From Micromonospora andamanensis (lineage in GTDB: Bacteria > Actinomycetota > Actinomycetes > Mycobacteriales > Micromonosporaceae): a stretch of DNA of 64,000 bases. Where the stretch lies: positions 1-64,000 of the forward strand of contig NZ_BOOZ01000035.1 of assembly GCF_016863495.1 (NCBI RefSeq). Reading direction: 5' to 3'. A model generated the notes under the pieces. It ran no database searches and was not told the origin of the DNA. It saw only the letters and a list, made by a program, of their open reading frames with translations. Shown piece after piece: positions 27,376 to 36,633 of this stretch (its first letter is position 1; every line of letters starts with the position of its first letter). A program made the translations under genes and the position numbers.

Positions 27376-28785
27376 ATGAAGGGCGACGTGTCAGATGACC
27401 AAGGTGTAAAGGATCCCCTGGCCCAATGGCTGAACGAGCAGTCGGAGGCGCGTACAAAGCCACGGGTCCGTCGGCGGGGCAATCTGCGCTTCGCGTTCTA
27501 CGGTCGGATGTCGACGGTTGAGCACCAGGACCGAGCGACGTCCCGAAACTGGCAGCTGGATTGCGCGACCGACCTCGTGTCCGGTCACGGGGCGATCGTC
27601 ACCGAGTACTTTGACGTCGGCTGCTCCCGTCGCCGCAGCTGGCGGCACCGCCCGCAATCGACAGCTCTGTTGGCCAGGCTCGGCGACCCTCTTCGCGGGT
27701 TCGACGCGATCGTGGTCGGCGAGTACGAGAGAGCCTTCTCCGGAAACCAACTGCTGAACCTGATGCCGCTGCTCGAACAGCACGATGTGCAACTGTGGCT
27801 ACCCGAAACGGATGGGCCCGTCGACTGTCGCAAACCAACCCACCAGGCGCTGATCATGTTGCTGGGTGTCCAGTCCAAGCGCGAGGTGCAGCGTTCCCGG
27901 CACCGAGTCATCACCGCGATGCGCACTCAGGCGCGGGAGCAGGGCCGCTACCTCGGCGGCAGGCCACCCTACGGATACCAACTTGTCGACGCGGGTCCCC
28001 ACCCCAATGCCGCACACGCTCGATGGGGTCGTCGACTTCAGCGACTCGAACCCGACCCGGCCACGGCCGCACACGTGCGGCGAATGTTCGCCCAACGACT
28101 CGCCGGTCACAGCCTCGCCAGCATCGCTCGCGCCTTGAACGACGACGCCGTCGCCTGCCCCTCAACCGTCGACCCCGGCCGCAACCACCACCGCACCAAC
28201 GATAGATGGACCCTCCGAACAGTCTCGGCGATCCTCGCCAACCCCCGCTACACCGGCCGGCAGGTATGGAACCGGCAACGCACCGACATCGACACCGCCG
28301 ACGGCACCCGCGACGCACACGGAACCGTCCGATGGAACAACACCAAGGACTGGGTGATCTCCAAACAACAAGCCCACACCGCCCTTGTCACCGAGCAGGA
28401 GTTCATCGCCACCCAGGCCATCCGCTCCCGCCGAAGCGCCCACGACGGCACCACCCGCAGCTACCTACTCACCGGCCTGCTGCGATGCGGATCATGCGGC
28501 CGGAGGATGGACGCCCACTGGGTCAACCAACGCCCCGGCTACCGATGCCGCCACGGGCACACCAGCACCCAACACCCCGCCAACCAACGCCGCAAGATCC
28601 TCTACCTGCGGGAGGACCACGTCATCGCCAGACTGGCCGGCCATCCCAGCATCGCCAGAGACACTCACAGCCCGCACACGCTGGCCGCCTTCCTACGCGT
28701 GAATAAGATCCACGTCGTGTGCGATCAGACGCACTGCACACCAATCACGGCCAGATTCGTGCAGGTAGACCCAGCACAATCATGA
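27376..28785 (+). CDS. Large serine recombinase (complete)
   Basis: A 469-aa protein. The N-terminal resolvase domain contains FYGRMSTVEHQDRATS, with the catalytic serine in the GRMST context, and EYERAFSG; then GRYLGGRPPYGY, a 'recombinase' domain with NPRYTGRQVWNRQRTD, and a zinc ribbon LRCGSCGRRMD...YRCRHGH. The C-terminal coiled-coil tail is shorter than in many phage integrases. ATG at 27376 has gagga 9 nt upstream; GTG at 27388 is an alternative. The frame stays open upstream but that stretch is not family-like. The gene ends 20 bp from the 3' end of tRNA-Leu, so it marks the right border of the accessory island and is the likely integrase for it or for a nested element. Confidence 0.9.
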   Translation: MKGDVSDDQGVKDPLAQWLNEQSEARTKPRVRRRGNLRFAFYGRMSTVEHQDRATSRNWQLDCATDLVSGHGAIVTEYFDVGCSRRRSWRHRPQSTALLARLGDPLRGFDAIVVGEYERAFSGNQLLNLMPLLEQHDVQLWLPETDGPVDCRKPTHQALIMLLGVQSKREVQRSRHRVITAMRTQAREQGRYLGGRPPYGYQLVDAGPHPNAAHARWGRRLQRLEPDPATAAHVRRMFAQRLAGHSLASIARALNDDAVACPSTVDPGRNHHRTNDRWTLRTVSAILANPRYTGRQVWNRQRTDIDTADGTRDAHGTVRWNNTKDWVISKQQAHTALVTEQEFIATQAIRSRRSAHDGTTRSYLLTGLLRCGSCGRRMDAHWVNQRPGYRCRHGHTSTQHPANQRRKILYLREDHVIARLAGHPSIARDTHSPHTLAAFLRVNKIHVVCDQTHCTPITARFVQVDPAQS

Positions 28786-28804
28786 TCGGCATGTGGTAAT
28801 GATG

Positions 28805-28888
28805 TGTCCGAGGGGGGACTTGAACCCCCACGCCCTATACGGGCACTAGCACCTCAAGCTAGCGCGTCTGCCATTCCGCCACCCGGAC
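28805..28888 (-). tRNA. tRNA-Leu (anticodon GAG)
   Basis: Read on the minus strand, the acceptor stem gtccggg (28888-28882) pairs with ctcggac (28812-28806). The anticodon stem ctagc/gctag encloses ttgaggt, giving anticodon GAG, which reads CUC and CUU. There is a long variable arm typical of class II tRNA and a T arm ggggg-ttcaagt-ccccc. The 3' CCA is not encoded. It is the boundary between the accessory island and the chromosome. Confidence 0.93.
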
Positions 28889-29080
28889 CTACTTGCCCAG
28901 CCTACCGTGTCAGCCTCGGTGACCTCATCACCGGTGGGCCGCCCGGTGGGCTGCACGGGGAGTTACTGTACACGCCGCAGATGGATCATGCACATCGGCA
29001 TCGGGCTTGTCCGGCTGTCGTTGCGAGGGGGTCGCGGCGGGCCGTCGCCGGGTAGCGTCGAGGTGCCCGTACCCGGCAGC

Positions 29081-31627
29081 ATGGGCCTCGTGCCCCATGC
29101 CTCTCCCCTGGCCGTCGCTCAACAACGGGCCCTCGCGCTGCGTGGTGCCGGTAACCTCGCCGCTGCCCGTGACCTGTTGATCGATGCGGTCGAGTCCACC
29201 CGGCCGCCGTTCAGCAAGGATCATCCGGACGTGCTCAGCACCGCTCACCTGCTGGCCAGGCTGCATCGGGAGGCGGACGATCCGAGCGCGGCCCGGCGGG
29301 TGTTGGAGGAGGCGTTCGCCGCCGGGGAGCGCCGTTGGCCGCATGCCGATCCGCTGATGCTGGCGTTGGCCTTCGAGCTGGGGTCCGTCGCGGACGAACT
29401 GGGCAACCGCCACGAGGCGCGCCGGAACTACACCCGTGTGGCCGCCGCCGGCCCCGCCGTGCTCGGCGCCGACCATCCGGCGGTACGCACGGCACGGGAG
29501 TACCTCGGCGACGCCGCTCCCGCTCCCCAGCCCGTGGTCCTGGCCGCCCCTCATTCCGGCCCGGCCAGCCGGACCGGCCACGGGGCGCTTGACGCACCTA
29601 CGGTGTCCCTGGCTGCCCTCTCCACGCTGTGGAAGCCGCACGACGCGTCAACCGCAGCACCGGTACGTTCCACCTCTTCGTCGGCATCCGCGCCGGCCGT
29701 CGATCGACCCGTTACCGGCGGCCCTGCCTCGGCGACGGCCCCTCCCCAGCACGGCTCACCACAGGGGTCCGCCGCACCGCCGCCACCTGTCGTGCCGCTG
29801 GCGCCGCCGACCTCGGTCGAGTCGGGACCACCCGCCCCGTCACAGGTTGCGCCGCCGCCCACCGTGCCGCCAGCGGCGCCGCCGCAGATCCCGCCACCGC
29901 CCGTCGTGCCAGCTTCCGTGGTGCCGCAGATCCCGCGTCAGGTCTCCTCCGCACCCGCAACGCCGCCCGGGCCTCGGCTACCGCCGCCATCAGTTTCGGT
30001 GCCGCCGCCGCCCACGGTGCCGCCGCCGGTCGTGCCACAGACGCGGGCGGCACCTCATGATCGGTCGACCCGCCCGGTCGTGCCTCCTGTCGACCAGGCC
30101 CGCTCGGCTGCGGTGCCACCCGCGCCGGTGGTACCGCCGGTTTCGGGTGCTGCCGTGTCCAGGTCTGCCGGCGAGGTGCCGGCTCCGTCGTACACCGCCC
30201 CGTCGCCCACCGCGGCGTCGCGCACGACACCGGGCCCGCCGTCGTCCGGAACGGCTCCCCGTCAGCGGATCGAGGACGACGAGCAGACGGGCGTGCTGGG
30301 GCCCTTGCCGACCGCCGACGGGTCGACGTCGGCGGGCAGCGAGGCCGCCTCGATCGGGCATCCGGAGTGGGCCCGGCCCACGATCCGCGTCCAGCAGATC
30401 GGGCCGCTGCTGGAAGAGGAAGCCGCCCGGGCCGGCGGTACGCCCCAACCGCCCGAACCGGATGGCGTGCCCTCGCCGGTGAGCACGTCACCGGCCTGGT
30501 CATCGGCGGTCACCGGGCCGCCGGCCGGGGGGCAGCCGGTAAGCGGACCGCCCGTCAGCGCATCGCCGGTCAGCGCACCGCCCGGCTGGGCACCGTCGGT
30601 AAGTGCGCCACCCGTAAGCGGACCACCAGTCAGCGCGCCACCGGGCTCGTCCGTGCCGCCGCACAGCACCTCGCTGGTCAGCCCGACGGCCGGCCCGCAC
30701 GAGATGACCGCACCACTGCCCCAGCCCGGCCCGACCAGCGGACCGCCGGGTCATGCAGCGACTCCCGGAGCGCCCGGCCACCCACAACCGACAAGCGGAC
30801 CATCCGGGTATGCACCACCTACCAGCGGAGCACCCGTCAGCGGGCCGACCAACTACCCACCTACCGGCGGAGCCGCCCAACCTGCGCCGTACGGACCGGT
30901 CAGCGGTGCCTCGCACGGACAGGGCGGCGGACCCAGCCCGTACGGGCCGGTGAGCGGGGCCGGAGCCTACGGGCCGGGGGGCGGGGCGCAGCAGGGTGAT
31001 CCCCGGTTGCCGGGCCTTGGTGGCCAGCCGCACGGCTCTCCGACCTATCCGCAGCCCGCCGTTCACGGCGCGCCGCCGCCCTATCCGGGACCTGTTGCGC
31101 CGCCGGCCTGGAATCAGTCCGGTGCTCAGCTTCCGGGGATCGCCGCGTCGTACCAGGGGCCGCTGGCGATGCCGACCGCGGAGCCGGCGCCGGGTCGCAA
31201 CCGGGTGGCGATCGTGGTGGCGGTGGTGGCGGTGCTGGTGGCCCTGGCCGCGGTGATCGGGGTGGGGCTGTTGGTCCTGGACCGGCGGGCCGAACCTCCG
31301 GTGGAACCTTCATCGGCGCCGACGTCACCGCCGGGTTCGGTCGGGCCGCCGCCCGGGAACCTGACGATGCGCGATGACACCACCACGATCACGTTGACCT
31401 GGACGGACCCGTCGGACGGACTGGTGCCGTTCATGGTGGCCGGTGGGCGGAACGGGCAGTCGCTGGGCATGATGGCCACGGTGGACCCGGGTCGGACCAG
31501 CTACACCGTCAACGGGTTGAGCACCCGGGTGAACTACTGCTTCGCGGTGCTGGCCGTCTATGACACCGACCAGTTCGCCACCTCCGACCAGGTGTGCACG
31601 TCGCGGCAGGTCGACACGACCGACTGA
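29081..31627 (+). CDS. TPR, proline-rich, single-span membrane protein with C-terminal FN3 domain
   Basis: About 848 aa from ATG 29081; the ribosome site is poor, so a GTG at 29063 is possible. Residues about 5-140 are tetratricopeptide-like helices (ALALRGAGNLAAARDLLIDAV, ARLHREADDPSAARRVLEEAF). The next roughly 550 residues are Pro/Ser/Gly-rich and disordered, including tandem degenerate SGPPVSAPPV-type units. A transmembrane helix (VAIVVAVVAVLVALAAVIGV) follows, then a short linker and one fibronectin type III domain (LTMRDDTTTITLTWTDP, SYTVNGLSTRVNYCFAVLAV). The topology suggests a cytoplasmic TPR head and an extracytoplasmic FN3 domain. Another FN3 protein and a MoxR-type ATPase follow. 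Function unknown; possibly an envelope sensor or scaffold. Confidence 0.75.
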   Translation: MGLVPHASPLAVAQQRALALRGAGNLAAARDLLIDAVESTRPPFSKDHPDVLSTAHLLARLHREADDPSAARRVLEEAFAAGERRWPHADPLMLALAFELGSVADELGNRHEARRNYTRVAAAGPAVLGADHPAVRTAREYLGDAAPAPQPVVLAAPHSGPASRTGHGALDAPTVSLAALSTLWKPHDASTAAPVRSTSSSASAPAVDRPVTGGPASATAPPQHGSPQGSAAPPPPVVPLAPPTSVESGPPAPSQVAPPPTVPPAAPPQIPPPPVVPASVVPQIPRQVSSAPATPPGPRLPPPSVSVPPPPTVPPPVVPQTRAAPHDRSTRPVVPPVDQARSAAVPPAPVVPPVSGAAVSRSAGEVPAPSYTAPSPTAASRTTPGPPSSGTAPRQRIEDDEQTGVLGPLPTADGSTSAGSEAASIGHPEWARPTIRVQQIGPLLEEEAARAGGTPQPPEPDGVPSPVSTSPAWSSAVTGPPAGGQPVSGPPVSASPVSAPPGWAPSVSAPPVSGPPVSAPPGSSVPPHSTSLVSPTAGPHEMTAPLPQPGPTSGPPGHAATPGAPGHPQPTSGPSGYAPPTSGAPVSGPTNYPPTGGAAQPAPYGPVSGASHGQGGGPSPYGPVSGAGAYGPGGGAQQGDPRLPGLGGQPHGSPTYPQPAVHGAPPPYPGPVAPPAWNQSGAQLPGIAASYQGPLAMPTAEPAPGRNRVAIVVAVVAVLVALAAVIGVGLLVLDRRAEPPVEPSSAPTSPPGSVGPPPGNLTMRDDTTTITLTWTDPSDGLVPFMVAGGRNGQSLGMMATVDPGRTSYTVNGLSTRVNYCFAVLAVYDTDQFATSDQVCTSRQVDTTD

Positions 31628-31740
31628 TCGGCGGTGGGACGGGTCCCGGTCGGACTGTCGTGGCGGGACACGCCGACGACACGCCACGCTGGGTGTCCAC
31701 AGCCGGACGGTGCGGGTTCCCGGGGTCCGCAGCGTGACCA

Positions 31741-31746
31741 TATGAT
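31741..31746 (+). promoter_or_regulatory. Putative -10 element TATGAT
   Basis: A near-consensus tatgat lies about 74 nt before the start of the FN3 protein gene at 31820. A weak -35-like ttcccg sits 18 bp upstream (31717-31722). This would give a 5' leader of about 65 nt and make 31820 the first gene of the FN3-MoxR-DUF58-transglutaminase operon. Confidence 0.45.
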
Positions 31747-31819
31747 GGCTCCCGGCTCAGGGGAGGGGTCGCCGTAACGGGGGCGCCACCTGCCGAGACG
31801 ACACGGGAGGCTGCCGGCT

Positions 31820-34438
31820 GTGGCGAGCATCGACGAGGCCGTTGCGACCCGAACCCCACGATCCCGGTCCCGGGTACGCGGTGGTCTCGTCACCGTGGGT
31901 ACGGTGCTGGCGTTGCTGGCGGCGATGGGGCTGACCGTGCTCGGCCTGGGTTCGGCGGACAACGCGGTGGCCAACTACGACGCGAGTTCGTGGTTGTGGA
32001 GCGCGGCGCGCAGTGAGTTGGCGCGGGTCAACGGGGTCACCGCGCGGGTGGACACGCGCATGGAGGTGCCGGCGGCGCGGCAGCATCCGATGCAGGTGAC
32101 GCAGACCGATCGGCTGCTGGTGCTGCGGGATCTGAACACGGGTCAGATCAGCGCGCTGGACCTGGCGACGTTGCAGATCACCGCGACCACGCCCACCACT
32201 CCCGGGCTCGGGGTGAGTGTGGCGTTGCATGAGGACGCGGCGTTCGTGGTGGACGCGGTTCAGGGTGTGGTGCGGCAGTTGAATCCGCGGTCGCTGGCCC
32301 CGGTGGGCGAGCCGGTGCGCTATCCGCCGGGGATCACCGGTGGCGCGTTCGACGGTGAGGGTCGCCTGTGGGTGGCGGTGCCGGCGGAGGGCACGGTCTC
32401 GGCGATCACTCCGGCGGTGCTGCCGTCGGAGGCGGCGGACTCGGCTGTGGGTTCGCCTCGGGTGGAGTCGTACGACGTGGCGGAGGCGAGCCACGAGTTG
32501 GTGGTCTCCACGTTGGACGACGGGGTGGCGGTGCTGGACCGCACGGCCGGGGCGTTGGTGACAGTCGTGGGCGGTACGACCCGACGCACGGCGTTGGCGT
32601 CGACGTTGACCGGGCCCGGCATCCTGCCGGTACGGACCAGCGGGCCGGTGGTGCCGGTGACGGTGCCCGGGCAGCGGCAGGTGCACGCGATCGGTGACGG
32701 TGGCGAGGTGCGGTCGTTCACGGTGCCGGGTGACGGTGACCGGCTCGGTCCGGCGGTGGCCTGGGCGGGCCGGTTCTACTGCGCGGACGAGGCGGTGGGC
32801 GCGGTGTACGCGTTCGACGCGACGGGTCAGCTGACCGACACGATCCGGGGCCGCTGGGGTGGCCCGCTGGAGCTGGAGGTACGGGAGAACTACCTGTTCA
32901 TCAACGCGCCGGACGCGGCGACCGCGCGGGTGGTCGACGACTCGCACCAGGTGCGGGAGGTCGACAAGTACGCAAACGACGTGCTCGGTGGCGATCCGCC
33001 GCCGGAGCCCCCGCCACCGCCTCCGCCGCCGAAGAAGCCTCAGGTGAGCAAGCCGGGTGCGCCGCGCAACGTGACGGCGGCGGCTGGTGACGCGCAGGCC
33101 CGGGTGAGTTGGCGGCCGGCGGCGGCCAACGGCGCGGAGATCATCCGGTATGTGGTGGAGGGTGCCGGGCAGCGCCTGGAGGTGGGCGCGAACCAGCGGT
33201 CGGTGGAGGTCAACGAGCTGACAAACGGTGAGACGTACCGGTTCTCGGTGCACGCGGTGAACGCGAAGGGCGCCGGGCCGACCCGGACCAGCAACCCGGT
33301 GACGCCCACCGCTGACGTGCCGGACGCGCCGACCGAGGTGACCGCCGAGGCGCGGGCGGACGGCACGGTGGTGGTGACGTGGCCGGAGGCGAATGGTCAG
33401 GGCAACACGATCGCCAGGTACGCGGTGTCGGCGACCTCGGCGGGCACGAACGCCCCGGTGGGTGAGGCAACCGGCACCGAGCTGGTGGTGAAGGCCGGTG
33501 AGCTGGAGTACGGCACGCAGTACGCGTTCACGGTGGTCTCGGTCAACGACAAGGGCGCGGCGTCGGAGGCGTCGCCGGTGAGCAACACGGTGGTGCCGTT
33601 CACGGTTCCCGGTGAGCCTGTGGAGTTGCGGGCGAGCACGGTGGCCGACCAGCCGGGAACGGTGGCGGTGCAGTGGTCGCCGGCGGTGGCCAACGGCCGG
33701 CCGGTGACCGGGTACGTGGTGCAGGTGGGTGACAAGCGCAGCGAGGTCACCGACACCCGGGCGACGGTGGGCGGTCTCGGTGACGGGCAGAATGTCACGG
33801 TGCGGGTCCGGGCGGTGAACGAGGCCGGCGAGGGTGCTGAGGCGACGACGACGGCGCGTACGGTGGCCGCGCCCCGGGTGACGGTGACCGGGTCGTCGGC
33901 GACCGCGACGGCGGCGACCGTGACGTTCACCGTGGACGCCGGTGGCGGTCAGGCCAGTTGTACGCTGTCCCGGTCGGGTCAGCCGGCGAAGAGTGGCCCG
34001 TGTTCCAGCATCACGATGAGCGGGTTGGCCCCCGGCACCAGTTACACGTTCACGGTGACGGCGACGAATGCCGCCGGCAGTGGCACCGCCACCAGGGCTC
34101 AGCAGACCGACGCCCTGTTCGGCGTCGCGACCTGCAACAACGGTGACTCCGGCGCGGAGGCCACCTACTGCGACCGGGACCGTGACGGCCGCAACGGCAA
34201 CGAGATCTTCTCGGTCGCCCGGCAGGACAACGATCGACAGGTCGGCTGGGCGAAGCCGGGCACCCGGTTGAAGGCGTACTGCAAGCAGCGGGGCGAAGAG
34301 GTGTACGCGTACATCTACAACAGTGAGAAGCGCAGCACCTGGTGGGTGCAGGTCGAGTACAGCGGACGTAACTACATCCCCTGGGCCTGGCTCAACCTGG
34401 AGGGCGGCGACGACATAAACGTCCTGCCCACCTGCTGA
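31820..34438 (+). CDS. Membrane-anchored extracellular protein with beta-propeller-like and three FN3 domains
   Basis: 872 aa from a GTG with gggagg 9 nt upstream. An N-terminal signal anchor (GGLVTVGTVLALLAAMGLTVLGL) is followed by about 320 residues with repeated beta-strand units (LVLRDLNTGQISALDLATLQI, VVDAVQGVVRQLNPRSL, GRLWVAVPAEGTVSAITP) that suggest a beta-propeller. A proline linker (PPEPPPPPPPPKKP) leads to three fibronectin type III domains (starting KPGAPRNVTAAAGDAQARVSW) and a partial fourth. The cysteine-containing C-terminus (GVATCNNGDSG, WWVQVEYSGRNYIPWAWL) resembles an SH3-like module. It is the first gene of a tight run with MoxR, DUF58 and the transglutaminase-like protein, which commonly work together on cell-envelope proteins. 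Substrate unknown. Confidence 0.75.
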   Translation: MASIDEAVATRTPRSRSRVRGGLVTVGTVLALLAAMGLTVLGLGSADNAVANYDASSWLWSAARSELARVNGVTARVDTRMEVPAARQHPMQVTQTDRLLVLRDLNTGQISALDLATLQITATTPTTPGLGVSVALHEDAAFVVDAVQGVVRQLNPRSLAPVGEPVRYPPGITGGAFDGEGRLWVAVPAEGTVSAITPAVLPSEAADSAVGSPRVESYDVAEASHELVVSTLDDGVAVLDRTAGALVTVVGGTTRRTALASTLTGPGILPVRTSGPVVPVTVPGQRQVHAIGDGGEVRSFTVPGDGDRLGPAVAWAGRFYCADEAVGAVYAFDATGQLTDTIRGRWGGPLELEVRENYLFINAPDAATARVVDDSHQVREVDKYANDVLGGDPPPEPPPPPPPPKKPQVSKPGAPRNVTAAAGDAQARVSWRPAAANGAEIIRYVVEGAGQRLEVGANQRSVEVNELTNGETYRFSVHAVNAKGAGPTRTSNPVTPTADVPDAPTEVTAEARADGTVVVTWPEANGQGNTIARYAVSATSAGTNAPVGEATGTELVVKAGELEYGTQYAFTVVSVNDKGAASEASPVSNTVVPFTVPGEPVELRASTVADQPGTVAVQWSPAVANGRPVTGYVVQVGDKRSEVTDTRATVGGLGDGQNVTVRVRAVNEAGEGAEATTTARTVAAPRVTVTGSSATATAATVTFTVDAGGGQASCTLSRSGQPAKSGPCSSITMSGLAPGTSYTFTVTATNAAGSGTATRAQQTDALFGVATCNNGDSGAEATYCDRDRDGRNGNEIFSVARQDNDRQVGWAKPGTRLKAYCKQRGEEVYAYIYNSEKRSTWWVQVEYSGRNYIPWAWLNLEGGDDINVLPTC

Positions 34439-34463
34439 TCCAGCCCAGGCGAGGAGCACCACC

Positions 34464-35459
34464 GTGAACAGCCAGGAACCGCTCACCCAGCAGGAGGTGC
34501 AGGGCTTCGCCGCCCTGGCCGCCCGGCTGGCCGAGAACGTCAACACGGTGGTGCTCGGCAAACCGCAGGTGGTGCGGCTGGCGTTGACCGCGTTGTTCGC
34601 CCAGGGGCACGTGCTGCTGGAGGACGTGCCCGGGGTGGGCAAGACGACCCTGGCCCGGGCGATCGCGGCGACGGTGAAGGGGCAGTGGCGGCGCATCCAG
34701 TTCACACCGGACCTGCTGCCCTCCGACGTGTCCGGGGTGACCATCTTCAACCAGGCCACCCGGGGCTTCGAGTTCCACCCCGGCCCGGTGTTCGCCAACA
34801 TCGTGATCGCCGACGAGATCAACCGGGCGTCGCCGAAGACGCAGTCGGCGCTGCTGGAGGTGATGGAGGAGCGGACGGTCACGGTGGACGGGGTGCGGCA
34901 TCCGGTGCCGCAGCCGTTCCTCGTGGTGGCCACCCAGAACCCGGTGGAGATGGACGGTACGTACCGGCTGCCCGAGGCGCAGTTGGACCGGTTCCTGGTG
35001 AAGTTGTCGGTGGGGTATCCGGACGAGTCGGTGGAGGTGGAGGTGCTGCGCGGGGCGACGGTCCGCTCCCCCGAGGCGCTCGCGGCGGTGACCGACACCG
35101 CCACCGTCGGCGAGATGGTGCGGATGGCCCGGCGGGTGCACATCGCCGAGCCGTTGTACGCGTACGCGGTGCGGCTGGCGGCGGCCACGCGTACCCATCC
35201 GCAGGTCCGCGTCGGGGTCAGTCCTCGTGGGGTGATCGCGTTGACCAGGGCGGCGTGCGCGTACGCGTTGATCGACGGCCGGGGCTGGATCATGCCGGAG
35301 GATCTGAAGGTGCTCACCGAGCCGGTCTTCGCGCACCGGCTGCTGCTCACGCCGGACGCCCAGGTGCGTGGGGTGACCGCCGCGGACGTGTTGCGGCAGG
35401 CGGTCGCCTCGGTGCCGGTGCCGCTGCCGTCGGGCCAGCCGGCCCCGGCGCACCACTGA
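34464..35459 (+). CDS. moxR: MoxR-family AAA+ ATPase
   Basis: 331 aa from a GTG with gaggag upstream. The protein has Walker A EDVPGVGKTT near residues 53-62, the family block FTPDLLPSDVSGV, Walker B NIVIADEINRASPKTQSALLEVMEE, sensor 1 VVATQNPVEMDGTYRLPEAQLDRF, and a helical lid with the sensor 2 region VRVGVSPRGVIALTRAA. MoxR ATPases act as chaperones in the assembly or activation of partner complexes, usually together with DUF58 and vWA proteins. The DUF58 gene follows 14 nt downstream and the transglutaminase-like gene after it, the usual gene set. All nucleotide-binding motifs are intact. Confidence 0.93.
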   Translation: MNSQEPLTQQEVQGFAALAARLAENVNTVVLGKPQVVRLALTALFAQGHVLLEDVPGVGKTTLARAIAATVKGQWRRIQFTPDLLPSDVSGVTIFNQATRGFEFHPGPVFANIVIADEINRASPKTQSALLEVMEERTVTVDGVRHPVPQPFLVVATQNPVEMDGTYRLPEAQLDRFLVKLSVGYPDESVEVEVLRGATVRSPEALAAVTDTATVGEMVRMARRVHIAEPLYAYAVRLAAATRTHPQVRVGVSPRGVIALTRAACAYALIDGRGWIMPEDLKVLTEPVFAHRLLLTPDAQVRGVTAADVLRQAVASVPVPLPSGQPAPAHH

Positions 35460-35472
35460 CCGGCGGTCTGGC

Positions 35473-36633
35473 GTGGGGATCACCGCCCGGGGCATCGGTC
35501 TGCTCGTCGCGGCTGTGCTGCTGCTGGCGGCGGGTTTCCGGTTCGGGTACCCGGAGTTGACGCTGCTCGGGGCGGCGGCCGGCACCGCCCTGGCGGTCGC
35601 CCTGGTCGCTGCGGCCCGCCGTCCCCGGCTGCTGGTGTCCCGGCAGGCCGACCCGGACCGGGTGGCCCGGGGCGAGCCGGCGGCCATGACGTTGACCGTC
35701 CGCAACGCGGGCCGGGTAGGTGCGGCGAGCATGCTGGCCACCGACCGCTGCGGTGACCGGTTGGTGCCGGTGCCGGTGCTGCGGCTGCGGGCCGGCTCGG
35801 ACACCACTGTCAGCTACCCGGTGCCGACGAGTCGGCGCGGCGTGGTTCCGGTCGGGCCGCTGCGGGTGACCCGCCGCGACCCGCTCGGCCTGGTGGTGCT
35901 GGCCCGCTCCTACGGAGACGTCGTGCCGGTGTGGGTGCATCCGCGGATCCATCCGTTGCGGGCGGTGCCCACCGGGGCGGGGCGCAGTCTCGACGGACGG
36001 GTCGACGCGGTGCCGCACGGCTCGATCACCTTCGACTCGCTGCGGGAGTACGTCGTCGGTGACGAGTTGCGGCGGGTGCACTGGCGTACCAGCGCCCGGG
36101 TGGGTGAGCTGATGGTGCGGGAGAACGTGGACACCAGCCTGCCCCGGATCGTGGTGCTGCTGGACAACCGGTCGGTCGCGCATCCGGACCGGGTCGGCGG
36201 GGTGGCGGAGTCGTTCGAGTCGGCCTGTGAGGCGGCGGCGTCGGTGGTCACCGCCGCGGTCCATGAGGACCTGCCGGTGGTGCTGCTCTTCGTCACCGCC
36301 GACGACGCCTCCGTCGATTCGATAGGTACCGGTCCGAGTGGGCCACTGGACCGGTTGGCGGCGGTGACGCTGACCAACGAGGGCACGCTGGAGGCTGCGA
36401 CGGCGCGGCTGCGCCGCGACCGGCTCGGTGACACCCTTGTCGTCCTCACCGGGCCGGGGGCGACCGAGGATCTGGGGCACGTCGGCGCGCTGCGCGGCGC
36501 GTACCCGTCGGTGGTTGCCGGGATCTTCGGGGCGGCGGAGCCGACGCCGCCGGGCGCGGCCGGCCTGGTCGTCGTCGACGCGGCCGACGGGGCGGCCTTC
36601 GCCGCCGAGTGGGACGGGGTACGCCGGTGGTGA
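35473..36633 (+). CDS. DUF58 domain membrane protein
   Basis: 386 aa from a GTG at 35473. Two N-terminal membrane helices (GIGLLVAAVLLLAAGFRF and LGAAAGTALAVALVAAA) are followed by a beta-rich extracytoplasmic-type region and the DUF58 signature FDSLREYVVGDELRRVHWRTSARVGELMVRE, then a vWA-like fold (RIVVLLDNRSV). DUF58 proteins are regular partners of MoxR ATPases. The stop overlaps the next gene's start as GTGA at 36630-36633, so the two are translationally coupled. Confidence 0.9.
   Translation: MGITARGIGLLVAAVLLLAAGFRFGYPELTLLGAAAGTALAVALVAAARRPRLLVSRQADPDRVARGEPAAMTLTVRNAGRVGAASMLATDRCGDRLVPVPVLRLRAGSDTTVSYPVPTSRRGVVPVGPLRVTRRDPLGLVVLARSYGDVVPVWVHPRIHPLRAVPTGAGRSLDGRVDAVPHGSITFDSLREYVVGDELRRVHWRTSARVGELMVRENVDTSLPRIVVLLDNRSVAHPDRVGGVAESFESACEAAASVVTAAVHEDLPVVLLFVTADDASVDSIGTGPSGPLDRLAAVTLTNEGTLEAATARLRRDRLGDTLVVLTGPGATEDLGHVGALRGAYPSVVAGIFGAAEPTPPGAAGLVVVDAADGAAFAAEWDGVRRW

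Noticed and set aside
28786-28804. Duplicate of the tRNA-Leu 3' end as an attachment site
   Set aside because: I found no second copy of the tRNA 3' sequence within the window; a copy could still lie upstream of position 1.
30530-30850. Tandem DNA repeat or CRISPR-like array
   Set aside because: The repeats are degenerate codons for a Pro/Ser/Gly-rich linker in the TPR-FN3 protein; there are no identical repeats with unique spacers, and none elsewhere in the window.
31757-35350. 1197-codon open frame on the minus strand
   Set aside because: Antisense of the FN3 protein and MoxR genes; His/Arg-rich translation is typical of high-GC shadows.
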